11,027 nt of DNA from CAYREE01 sp964423225 (GCA_964423225.1 CAYREE010000076.1:1-11027); one strand, 5' to 3'. Counted from the first letter of the stretch, positions 1 to 6,844 are shown. Program-made: numbers and translations. The notes: generated by a model from the letters alone, not told the origin.

Positions 1-33
1 CGAGTAAAACAATGTCAGGAATAAAATGTCACA

Positions 34-897
34 CTATACTACAAAAGCAGTGCAAAACTTTACCGTAAGCTCTTTACCTTCGATATCTTTCTTGATGTCA
101 ACTTTGATATCCTGTAATATGAGTTTTTCAGCGCATTCCCTACTGATAATCCAGGATTCTCCATCAACCTCAGCATTAACATATGTTATAGACGGATTCA
201 CCCACATATACGACTGACCATATATGGTCTCTGGTCTGAGAGTTGCAGCGATTATGTAGTCATCACCATACTCGAATTTAATTAATGTGAACTCTTGCAC
301 GTCTGCGTCTTCACCATCCAATAGGTCGTGTGTTGTAACAGGATTCTCGTCTTTAGTACAGTATTTCACAGGATGCTTTCCCTCCTTTACAAGACCACGA
401 TCGTTTAACGTCTTATACTGCCAGGTGATGAACTGATTATATTGCTCGTCGTTTGTCGTGAATTGTCTGCGCCAATCGATAATATATCCAAGACTCTTCA
501 TCGAGGAACGATAATGATTATCTATGAAATACCTGGCGAAATCCATAGGTTCCTTAATGGACTCCATCTCTTTATCAGACATACTATAAACTTCCTTTAG
601 GACCTTCAGTTGTTTTTCCTCCCCATCCTTCATCCGCTTCAAAGCACCGATGATTGGAGTCCCAGTCACATGCCAGGCCATTGGAAACAATACGTTCATT
701 CCCTGCATCCGTTTGAAGCGGGCGATAACATCTGGGACTGTATATGTTCTTGCATGTCCTACATGCATTCCACCAGAAGGATAAGGATATGCTACTGTTA
801 GATAGAATTTCTCTCTCTTATCAGGATTGCAGGTGAACGCGTTTTCTTTATCCCACCTTTTCAGCCACTTGGCTTCAATATCCTTTCTATCAGACAT
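34..897 (-). CDS. leuS: Leucyl-tRNA synthetase, N-terminal part, frame broken near left edge
   Basis: This gene encodes the start of a cytoplasmic class I synthetase that attaches leucine to tRNA-Leu. The N-terminal Rossmann domain carries the HIGH-type motif HVGH (residues 45-48) inside PYPSGGMHVGHART. The CP1 editing domain begins by about residue 200 and shows the conserved TLRPET (219-224) followed by MWVNP. Archaeal LeuS is usually over 900 residues, so the 287 codons seen are under a third of the protein. The frame ends at TAG (34-36), well before the KMSKS and anticodon-binding regions. The last residues (FCTAFVV) leave the pattern expected for the editing domain. A different frame further left reads IPDIVLL, which resembles the expected ILPxxFV, so a frameshift or poor sequence at the edge is likely. 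The aminotransferase gene ends 38 bases upstream on the same strand. That gap is A/T-rich and could hold a weak promoter. Confidence 0.9.
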   Translation of the reverse strand: MSDRKDIEAKWLKRWDKENAFTCNPDKREKFYLTVAYPYPSGGMHVGHARTYTVPDVIARFKRMQGMNVLFPMAWHVTGTPIIGALKRMKDGEEKQLKVLKEVYSMSDKEMESIKEPMDFARYFIDNHYRSSMKSLGYIIDWRRQFTTNDEQYNQFITWQYKTLNDRGLVKEGKHPVKYCTKDENPVTTHDLLDGEDADVQEFTLIKFEYGDDYIIAATLRPETIYGQSYMWVNPSITYVNAEVDGESWIISRECAEKLILQDIKVDIKKDIEGKELTVKFCTAFVV

Positions 898-935
898 GTC
901 AAGTAATAGTGAATTAAATTAAAAAAATTGGAGGA

Positions 936-2087
936 TTATAAGCCTGTTAAGAATCCTTCCATGCGTTTTAAGGCTCCCTTTATTACTTCTGTTGATACAC
1001 TATAGCTACAGCGGACAAATCCTTCCCCACTCTCCCCGAATGTGCTTCCAGGAACTACTGCCACCTTACCTTCTTCTAAAAGTCTTTTGGCAAATTCTTC
1101 TGAACTCATTCCTGTACCAGATATGTTTGGAAAAGCATAGAAAGCACCCTTTGGCATCACACATGTTACACCAGGAAGATCGTTTAATCCCTTCACCAGA
1201 AGCCTCCTGCGTTTATCATATTCACGGATCATATCCCGTACATATCGACTGCATGAATCCACCTTCAATGCAGCATACTGTGATATCGTAGGCGCGCATA
1301 ACATTGTATACTGGTGTATCTTCATCATGGCCTCAATGATCTGGCTGTTCCCGCATGCATAGCCGATCCTCCATCCTGTGAAAGAGTATCCTTTACTGAA
1401 ACCATTGATCGTGATCGTATTATCCTGCATGCCATTGAATGAACCTATACTATGATGTTTTTCATTATCATAGATCAAGTATTCATAGATCTCATCAGAG
1501 ATAACAATAAGATTGTTTTCGATCGCGATGTCTGCGATCTCTTCAAGATCCTTCTTCCTTAATACGCTACCAGTTGGATTGTTTGGTGATGCTACGATGA
1601 TTGCCCGGGTTTTTTTGGTGATAGTCTTCTTTATGTCATCGCTTGTAACCCTGAACTCATTCTCCTGTCTCATTGGTACTGATACTGGCTGACAATTTAA
1701 GAACCATACACAGGGTTTGTAGGAGACATAGCTAGGTTCCGGAACTATAACATCATCACCAGGATTTAAAATTGCTCTAAAAGCAAGATCAAGTGCTTCA
1801 CTAGTACCAGAGGTTATCAATATCTGATCATGCGGGTCAAATATTAGTCCATTATCCTTTTTGAGTTTTTTAGAGATATTTTTCCTTAGCTCGATTAACC
1901 CATAGTTTGAAGTATATGAGGTATAATCCTCGTTGATGGCGTGTATCGCCTCATTCTTTATAGGATCGGGGGTTGGGAAATCTGGTTCTCCAACACCCAG
2001 GCTTAAGACTCCCTCACTCTGTTCAACAAGCTCGAAAAACCGCCTAATACCTGAGAAAGGTATATCCTTAACCCTTTTAGAAATCAT
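936..2087 (-). CDS. PLP-dependent class I/II aminotransferase (aspartate aminotransferase-like)
   Basis: This is a cytoplasmic fold-type I aminotransferase of 383 residues, full length for the family. It transfers an amino group between an amino acid and a 2-oxoacid using pyridoxal phosphate. Visible motifs are GVGEPDF near residue 31, SGTSEALD (93-100, cofactor phosphate region), SPNNPTG (167-173), the ring-binding Asp198 in ISDEI, the Schiff-base Lys232 in SKGYSFTGWR, and the substrate-carboxylate arginine in FVRCSYS near the C-terminus. The ATG start has no clear Shine-Dalgarno sequence. The regulator gene ends only 9 bases upstream, so the two are probably co-transcribed, with leuS following. 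Archaeal proteins of this group are usually annotated as aspartate aminotransferase, but aromatic or branched-chain substrates are also possible. The leuS neighbour does not settle this. The family is certain and the substrate is inferred. Confidence 0.93.
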   Translation of the reverse strand: MISKRVKDIPFSGIRRFFELVEQSEGVLSLGVGEPDFPTPDPIKNEAIHAINEDYTSYTSNYGLIELRKNISKKLKKDNGLIFDPHDQILITSGTSEALDLAFRAILNPGDDVIVPEPSYVSYKPCVWFLNCQPVSVPMRQENEFRVTSDDIKKTITKKTRAIIVASPNNPTGSVLRKKDLEEIADIAIENNLIVISDEIYEYLIYDNEKHHSIGSFNGMQDNTITINGFSKGYSFTGWRIGYACGNSQIIEAMMKIHQYTMLCAPTISQYAALKVDSCSRYVRDMIREYDKRRRLLVKGLNDLPGVTCVMPKGAFYAFPNISGTGMSSEEFAKRLLEEGKVAVVPGSTFGESGEGFVRCSYSVSTEVIKGALKRMEGFLTGL

Positions 2088-2096
2088 TTTTAATTA

Positions 2097-2588
2097 TTAG
2101 CTGACTGGGAGTCGTTTCTCTTTCTCATCGAACATGAGACTTCCAGCCCGTTTATACTCGCTAAGTAGAATATGGGTGTTTGTACCAACAACTTCCTTTC
2201 TTGGAGCGAGCTTCTCAGTCACAAAATCACTGATCTCATCTAGTGTCTCTGCCTTTACTACGATCATTAAATCGTATTCTCCAGTTACAACATATACATC
2301 TAAAACACGCTTGTCTTTACTGATCTCTCTGCATGTTTTTGCGAAACCGAGTTTTTCCTGAGGAACTACTTTAACCTGGACTAATGCTGCAGCTTTACCT
2401 CCATCAAATGCCTTCCAGTCAATAATGGCTTTAAAACCTCTAATAATCCCTTTTTTCTCAAGGTCGTTTATCTTAGCTTTAACATCATCCTCTTTTAAAC
2501 CTGTCATTGCAGCTATGTCAGCTATGCTCGTCCTACCTGACTCCTCTAGTATTCCAAGGATCTTCCCGTCTAAATCATCATTTTTCAT
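2097..2588 (-). CDS. Lrp/AsnC-family transcriptional regulator
   Basis: This is a DNA-binding regulator of 163 residues with the usual two-part layout. An N-terminal winged helix-turn-helix starts at LDGKILGILEESGRTS and continues through DIAAMTGLKEDDVKAKINDLEKKGII (about residues 6-50). A C-terminal RAM effector-binding domain (about 65-145) includes VVTGEYDLMIVV, the typical loop that senses amino acids. A short charged tail ends in RLPVS. I chose the ATG at 2588 because GAGGT (2596-2600) lies 7 nt upstream. A longer reading from a TTG at 2624 would begin upstream of the transcription start predicted from the TATA box at 2628-2638. The aminotransferase begins 9 bases after the stop, so this protein probably controls its own operon in response to an amino acid. 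That control is inferred from position and family habit. No operator was identified. Confidence 0.92.
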   Translation of the reverse strand: MKNDDLDGKILGILEESGRTSIADIAAMTGLKEDDVKAKINDLEKKGIIRGFKAIIDWKAFDGGKAAALVQVKVVPQEKLGFAKTCREISKDKRVLDVYVVTGEYDLMIVVKAETLDEISDFVTEKLAPRKEVVGTNTHILLSEYKRAGSLMFDEKEKRLPVS

Positions 2589-2595
2589 ATTTGAT

Positions 2596-2600
2596 ACCTC
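2596..2600 (-). promoter_or_regulatory. Shine-Dalgarno site deciding the regulator start
   Basis: GAGGT on the minus strand lies 7 nt before the ATG at 2588. It is one of the clearest ribosome binding sites in the window and supports the 163-residue reading over the longer TTG-initiated one. Confidence 0.7.
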
Positions 2601-2627
2601 GAAGATGGATAAGAATTTAGACAATTA

Positions 2628-2638
2628 GAAAATATAAG
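2628..2638. promoter_or_regulatory. TATA box, probably shared by divergent promoters
   Basis: The 84-base gap between the two divergent genes contains AAAATATAAG on the plus strand, which reads CTTATATTTT on the minus strand. On the minus strand, initiation about 26 nt downstream falls near 2608. That leaves a leader of about 20 nt containing the GAGGT site, and an A-rich BRE-like stretch (AAAAACC) precedes the box. On the plus strand, the same distance gives about 2660, some 13 nt before the ATG at 2673, which has no Shine-Dalgarno sequence. Another A/T run at 2642-2655 could serve the plus strand instead. The minus-strand assignment is the stronger of the two. Confidence 0.5.
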
Positions 2639-2672
2639 CGGTTTTTTATGATTTTAATTCCCCATAGTTAGT

Positions 2673-3239
2673 ATGGGAACGAGGGTAAGAAAATTAACGC
2701 CCATTGAAGAACAAGTTAAACGTCTTGCCAGGGCCATGATTCATGATGAAACCGATCTGCCAAAGGCAAGGACGGCGTTTCTAAATCAGTTGAAAGATAC
2801 TCAAGCTTCTGAAAGTTATGCAAAACTTGACCATGCATTAATCCTCTTTGAAGATGCCAGAGGCGAGCATGAACAAGCAGAGGCAAGAAAAAAACTTGCA
2901 CGATGCAGGAAAATCCCTCCAACACTAGATTTATTCGCAAAAAAAGCTGATGGTAGGCCAGTAGTCCGAGCCTATTCATTAGGTCTGAAAGGCGATAAAA
3001 TAGTTGAGGATGTAATCGCAATGTCAGATCCTGATGTTAATTCCCATATGTCTTCAATGAATAAGGTCGCGGATGCTGTCTTAGGTCCTGACGGACATCC
3101 CCTGGATAAAGCAGAGGTTTGGCAGAATACTGTTTCAATACTCGTTGGTGGTCGGGGTGATAATATCATCATCGGAATCAGAGCAGATAAAATGATCGCA
3201 CCTGATGAGAGGCGGGAGAAAAACAGGAGGGCGACTTAA
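2673..3239 (+). CDS. Unrecognised 188-residue protein, first gene of a two-gene unit
   Basis: I do not recognise this protein. It is soluble and highly charged, with no signal peptide or membrane segment. Residues 10-80 look almost entirely helical and rich in Lys, Glu and Ala. The second half looks alpha/beta, with predicted strands at PVVRAYSLG (about 96-104), NTVSILVGG (142-150) and NIIIGIR (154-160), and ends in a basic helix (DERREKNRRAT). The ATG has no Shine-Dalgarno sequence and lies about 39 bases after the centre of the shared TATA box, so the leader should be short. The stop TAA touches the start of the next gene, which is in the same frame. The C-terminal strand and helix run naturally into the first residues of that next product, so the two may be one split or interrupted protein. 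Codon use looks like that of the neighbours. Confidence 0.75.
   Translation: MGTRVRKLTPIEEQVKRLARAMIHDETDLPKARTAFLNQLKDTQASESYAKLDHALILFEDARGEHEQAEARKKLARCRKIPPTLDLFAKKADGRPVVRAYSLGLKGDKIVEDVIAMSDPDVNSHMSSMNKVADAVLGPDGHPLDKAEVWQNTVSILVGGRGDNIIIGIRADKMIAPDERREKNRRAT
3225..3230 (+). promoter_or_regulatory. Shine-Dalgarno site for the 802-residue gene
   Basis: AGGAGG, a six-base match to the anti-Shine-Dalgarno sequence, ends 9 nt before the TTG at 3240 and lies inside the upstream gene. It supports independent or coupled initiation at TTG rather than at the ATG at 3252. It also encodes two arginines (AGG AGG) in a basic helix, so the match could be partly coincidental. Confidence 0.5.
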
Positions 3240-5648
3240 TTGCTAACTTCGATGGGTGTCCCAGAAGATAAGATCCGGGTTTTCAGCTCAGATGAGGATT
3301 TACTAAAACAATTCGAGGAAAGGGGAGAATTATGGATGCTACACCCACCCCCAGTCACTAAGACCCAGGAGGTCGCATTCATTGATGACTGGGTAACACA
3401 TATTGGTGGAGAGATTCCGAACGTGGGAGGTGAAGTCGATAGGGGTCTTAGAGTACATCATAATCCCGGTAGTGGTGGAAGATTCACTACATGGGAACGA
3501 TTTGATAATATGGTAGAAAGACTAGATCAGGCAAACAAGACTAACGGTATAGACCGCGATCTACTAGTGAAAAGATTCGCTTCTATTTTCTATATGATAA
3601 ATAATGAGAACCGACAGGAAGTACCTGAACTATCAGTATTTGGGGCTGTAAACGAAGGTTATCGAGAAGCCACTACCAAATGTTTTGAAAATACTTTTGG
3701 ATTTGATACGAGTAAGATCGTTAGTTTCTCCGCAATAGAAGAAGAAGCTCGAAAATCAGTTGCCACCTCCGACGATATCATCAAAGGTTTAAGAGAACTT
3801 TCAAAGGACATGCAAGCATGTGTAGTAAATCCAACCCTCTTAAGCTATCAGCCACATGTCGATCTCAGCAGGGAGACGATGTATCGCTGTCTACAAAGCA
3901 TACCATTAAACGAAGAACGGAAATTAGGATTAGGACAGGAATATTTCGCAAATATCGGATGGATGCCAGGAGTCACTATCACAGAAGGAAAAGCAGAATT
4001 CTCAGATAGAGCTCAAGATAGGACTAGAAGGATACTTGAACATTATATCAATGAACATGGAGAAAACCTAGAATTCGTAAACATTGGTGAGGTAGTGCGA
4101 TCCCAGTCTAAAAGGGAGAAAGTCGGAGAAGATGAGAGAGAAGTCTACCTGGTAGCCTATAAATTAAAGGGGAAAGCCAAACCAAGATTGGATTTGCTTA
4201 GGAAACTAAAATGGGATGCCGAGTATTTCTACATGCATGAAGGCATGAGTGTAGATGAGTCTAAGAAAAAATCATGTGAATACCAACAATACATACAAGA
4301 TAGGATAGACGCTCTCACATTCCTAGGAATAAATGTGGTCCCTCAGCAGACGATAGAATACGCAGACAATCTCACAAGTAGAACACAGTTACCATATGTT
4401 TACTTCAGAAGGCCATACATGCCAGGATTGGTCACTGACAAGATGCCTGAAAGAGTTTATAGACAGGAAGGATCAGATTATGCTGTCCCCCCTGCTTTCA
4501 TGACTAGGACGAGGGGAGGGGAGGAACTACTAGCCGTATTACCAGAAACACACCAAGAAGGGCCAGGACTTCAAACACCGTCAAATAGACCGCCATTTAT
4601 TATTGAAGTAGTTGATGCTTGTAATCTTCCTGGATTCGTCCCACAGGTTGAAAAATTGCAGGGTGAGATGGCTCCTGTAAACATGCTGGTTGGAAGGATG
4701 TTATTTGACGATGGAGACGAGATAGTATTGCCAGGACAAGAACCAAAACTCTGTCTTACAGATATCACGGGATCATTCACAGGAATAGACAATGGATTAA
4801 TTGACCAGACACCACTATATGCATGTCACGTTGCAAGAACCATTGGAAAATTAATGACTTATGGAAAATTAGATGAACAACAAGCATTAGAGCGTGTAGA
4901 TGTATTCTATGAACAATTCGAAAAAGGATTAAAGGCTGTACTTCATAAATACCAGAGTGAACCATCCAATTGGATGGGCAGATATAATGACAAGTTCCTC
5001 GAAGAATCTTGGAATGGACAAAGAGTGATGCCAACGAATCCAGACTATGACTTCAGGACAAAATGGGATAAGATGCTTGATAGACTAGACGATCTAAACG
5101 ATACGGGTATAGAAACTTTAACGTCTAAGATGAGGTCTGAGACAAGACATCTACTAGAATCTCAAAGGAGGGTGATGGATGGAATACACGAGGATGATGA
5201 AAGCAGAGTCTTGACATCATGGAACGAACTACTATCAACCCATCCTGAAAAAAGTGACGAGATAACAAGGATGGTGGGAGACGATCATATGTTCAATCCA
5301 CCAAGAACGGTTTCAGCAGTAGCTGATGATGAAAGGCTCGAACAATTGGCAAAAGACCGTGAAGCAAGACTCAGACTACTAAGACTAAAATATTTAACTC
5401 AAACTATTGGAATTGGATTCGATCAGGTCGAAACATTTGCCAAAGAAACACAAAAAGCTAACCCCCATAACGCAGTAGAGGTCTTAGGAGAACAAATAAG
5501 CCATGAATTCCCAGGGCTAATAATAACTGAAAGAGACGCCGCTATAATCTATAAACTAACTGAAAACAATGATTTAAAACGAAGGATGTATGATCAAGGC
5601 TACTTAAATGGCGAACCAGGATTTAACGACCTGGCTGCAAATATCTAG
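3240..5648 (+). CDS. Unrecognised 802-residue protein with possible kinase-like core
   Basis: I cannot assign this large soluble protein to a named family. The TTG start directly follows the upstream TAA, with AGGAGG 9 nt before it. ATG at codon 5 is the alternative. No signal peptide or membrane helix is seen. Residues 1-280 are mixed alpha/beta with a glycine-rich patch near 56-80. Residues 300-545 loosely resemble a protein-kinase-like fold: VYLVAYKLKG (302-311) as a beta-3 lysine strand, a helix at 347-361, a hinge-like YVYFRRPYMPG (386-396), NMLV (481-484) as a catalytic-loop asparagine, and LTDITG (506-511) as a DFG-like metal site. There is no HRD or HGD motif, and the N-to-D gap (27) is longer than usual. 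Residues 545-720 are helical and charged. The C-terminal part (720-802) resembles no domain I know. The gene ends 1 base before an asd tail relic. The function is unknown and the kinase reading is only inference. Confidence 0.8.
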   Translation: MLTSMGVPEDKIRVFSSDEDLLKQFEERGELWMLHPPPVTKTQEVAFIDDWVTHIGGEIPNVGGEVDRGLRVHHNPGSGGRFTTWERFDNMVERLDQANKTNGIDRDLLVKRFASIFYMINNENRQEVPELSVFGAVNEGYREATTKCFENTFGFDTSKIVSFSAIEEEARKSVATSDDIIKGLRELSKDMQACVVNPTLLSYQPHVDLSRETMYRCLQSIPLNEERKLGLGQEYFANIGWMPGVTITEGKAEFSDRAQDRTRRILEHYINEHGENLEFVNIGEVVRSQSKREKVGEDEREVYLVAYKLKGKAKPRLDLLRKLKWDAEYFYMHEGMSVDESKKKSCEYQQYIQDRIDALTFLGINVVPQQTIEYADNLTSRTQLPYVYFRRPYMPGLVTDKMPERVYRQEGSDYAVPPAFMTRTRGGEELLAVLPETHQEGPGLQTPSNRPPFIIEVVDACNLPGFVPQVEKLQGEMAPVNMLVGRMLFDDGDEIVLPGQEPKLCLTDITGSFTGIDNGLIDQTPLYACHVARTIGKLMTYGKLDEQQALERVDVFYEQFEKGLKAVLHKYQSEPSNWMGRYNDKFLEESWNGQRVMPTNPDYDFRTKWDKMLDRLDDLNDTGIETLTSKMRSETRHLLESQRRVMDGIHEDDESRVLTSWNELLSTHPEKSDEITRMVGDDHMFNPPRTVSAVADDERLEQLAKDREARLRLLRLKYLTQTIGIGFDQVETFAKETQKANPHNAVEVLGEQISHEFPGLIITERDAAIIYKLTENNDLKRRMYDQGYLNGEPGFNDLAANI

Positions 5649-5649
5649 A

Positions 5650-5694
5650 TTACAAAAGCTTCTCCTTCAATGCCAATTCTGCATGTCGAAGATT
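5650..5694 (-). pseudogene. Relic of a second asd 3' end
   Basis: Read on the minus strand, these bases encode HAELALKEKLL and a TAA stop, which matches the last residues of the intact asd (NAELALKEKLL, stop TAG). Positions 5651-5684 match 5766-5799 at 31 of 34 bases, and weaker similarity continues to 5694. Every difference from the GCA alanine codon to the stop is silent: TTG for TTA, GCA for GCT, TTG for CTG, and TAA for TAG. That pattern suggests divergence while both copies were coding, so the relic probably came from another functional asd allele rather than a recent local duplication. The reading frame has no body upstream. It begins 1 base beyond the stop of the convergent 802-residue gene. 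Confidence 0.75.
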
Positions 5695-5703
5695 CCCGAC
5701 GAG

Positions 5704-5737
5704 AAAAAAGCGACTTCCGCTAACGCTCCAGTCCCTT
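5704..5737 (-). terminator. Probable intrinsic terminator of asd
   Basis: On the minus strand, AAGGGACT (5737-5730) can pair with AGTCGCTT (5715-5708) at 7 of 8 positions across a 14-nt loop. It is followed by a T tract (5709-5704). It lies about 28-60 bases after the asd stop, between asd and the tail relic. On the plus strand the same hairpin lacks a T run, so it should act only on asd transcripts. The mismatch and large loop keep confidence moderate. Confidence 0.5.
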
Positions 5738-5764
5738 AGAAATACTAAAACACGACATTCAAAA

Positions 5765-6820
5765 CTATAAAAGCTTCTCCTTCAAAGCCAGTTCTGCATT
5801 CAAGATGCTTGCTCCTGCCGCGCCACGAACTGTATTATGACTTAGACAAGTGAACTTGAACTGCTTCTCCTTCTTCTTCCGTATTGGACCGACGGTAATA
5901 GCCATTCCATCTCCCGCATCCCGGTCAAGTCTTGGCTGCGGCCTATCAGGCTCTTCACGGACGATGAATACTGGATCAGGTGCTGTTGGAAGCTTGAGTT
6001 CCTGTGGAACACCACTGAATTCTTCTAATACTTCTATTATATCCACTGCATCACAGTCTTGGCTTGTACCCAAGAAAATATTCTTCATATGCCCGTCCAT
6101 TGATTGAACACGATTACATGATGCTATCACGTCAAAGCTTGCGTAATCTACCTTGTCATGAGCCATCTTACCAAGGATCTTAAGGGTTTCGGTTTCGAGC
6201 TTAGGCTCCTCCCCACCAATGTAGGGTATAACATTATCCACAATAGCCATTGATGGAACACCAGCATATCCTGCCCCACTTAATGCTTGAAGTGTTGCAA
6301 CATGAACCCAATCTAGGCCGAACTCATCAAAGATCGGTTTTAAGGGTAATGCAAGTCCTATTGTACTGCAGTTGGCATTTGTGACTATGTAACCATTCCA
6401 TCCGCGATTCTCTCTTTGGAATTTTATCAAGTCGAGTGATCTAGGATTGACTTCTGCAATAAGGAGTGGAACGTCTTCCTCCATCCTGTAAGTCTTAGTG
6501 TTACTGAATAATGGAATATCTTGTGCGAATTCGCCTTCAACCTGTTTTGCTATGTCTGATGGAATTGACGAGAATACAAGATCCAAATCGTTTTCTTCAA
6601 TGATCTTAGTATCCATTGATGAAACAGTCATCGATGCGATGTCTTTTGGTATGTCTCCTGGAAGATACCATTTAGCTGCTTCTTTATAACTTTTTCCAGC
6701 GCTTCTCTCCGAAGCTGCAAGACATGAAATGTTAAAGTATGGATGATCCTCTAATCCTCTTATGAACCTTTGTCCGACCATCCCGGTCGCACCGAGTATA
6801 CCAACGTTAAGCTTTTTCAT
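5765..6820 (-). CDS. asd: Aspartate-semialdehyde dehydrogenase
   Basis: This enzyme reduces L-4-aspartyl phosphate to aspartate 4-semialdehyde with NADPH, the branch step toward lysine, threonine, methionine and isoleucine. It is cytoplasmic. At 351 residues it has the usual length for the archaeal/fungal type. The nucleotide-binding loop is GILGATGMVGQ (7-17). The catalytic cysteine is Cys151 in NANCST. A substrate-binding ETE lies at 209-211, and His244 in DGHMK is the probable acid/base catalyst. The C-terminal SHNTVRGAAGAS matches the family. The ATG at 6820 is preceded by a TATA box at 6845-6853, which predicts initiation within a few bases of the start codon, so it may be leaderless. 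GAGG is present but only 2 nt from the ATG. The membrane protein gene ends 33 bases upstream, so read-through from that operon is also possible. Its 3' end is duplicated nearby. Confidence 0.96.
   Translation of the reverse strand: MKKLNVGILGATGMVGQRFIRGLEDHPYFNISCLAASERSAGKSYKEAAKWYLPGDIPKDIASMTVSSMDTKIIEENDLDLVFSSIPSDIAKQVEGEFAQDIPLFSNTKTYRMEEDVPLLIAEVNPRSLDLIKFQRENRGWNGYIVTNANCSTIGLALPLKPIFDEFGLDWVHVATLQALSGAGYAGVPSMAIVDNVIPYIGGEEPKLETETLKILGKMAHDKVDYASFDVIASCNRVQSMDGHMKNIFLGTSQDCDAVDIIEVLEEFSGVPQELKLPTAPDPVFIVREEPDRPQPRLDRDAGDGMAITVGPIRKKKEKQFKFTCLSHNTVRGAAGASILNAELALKEKLL
5766..5799 (-). repeat. Direct repeat: 3' end of intact asd
   Basis: This is the partner of the relic at 5651-5684, offset by 115 bases in the same orientation and identical at 31 of 34 positions. 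The repeat covers the codons for AELALKEKLL and part of the stop. Direct repeats of a gene's 3' end are a known outcome of site-specific integration into that end or of allele replacement. No integrase or other mobile gene is visible between or beside the two copies. Confidence 0.75.
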
Positions 6821-6844
6821 AGCCTCAAATTATTCACAATTAAG

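Noticed and set aside
34..36. TAG in leuS as a recoded (pyrrolysine-like) codon
   Set aside because: The residues before and after the TAG in the same frame do not match LeuS, while another frame does. A frameshift or edge error explains it better.
992..1291. Plus-strand 99-codon open frame opposite the aminotransferase
   Set aside because: It is antisense to a gene with complete catalytic motifs and has no supporting features.
2589..2624. Longer regulator reading from TTG at 2624
   Set aside because: The ATG at 2588 has GAGGT at ideal spacing, and the TTG lies upstream of the transcription start predicted from the TATA box. The extra residues also lie outside the Lrp family N-terminus.
4571..5034. 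Two minus-strand open frames of 73 and 85 codons inside the 802-residue gene
   Set aside because: They lie fully antisense to a long coding gene, show no recognisable domain or ribosome binding site, and are expected by chance.
5649..5764. Small RNA or extra gene in the convergent gap
   Set aside because: The gap is accounted for by the asd tail relic and a terminator-like hairpin. No promoter or conserved RNA fold was seen.
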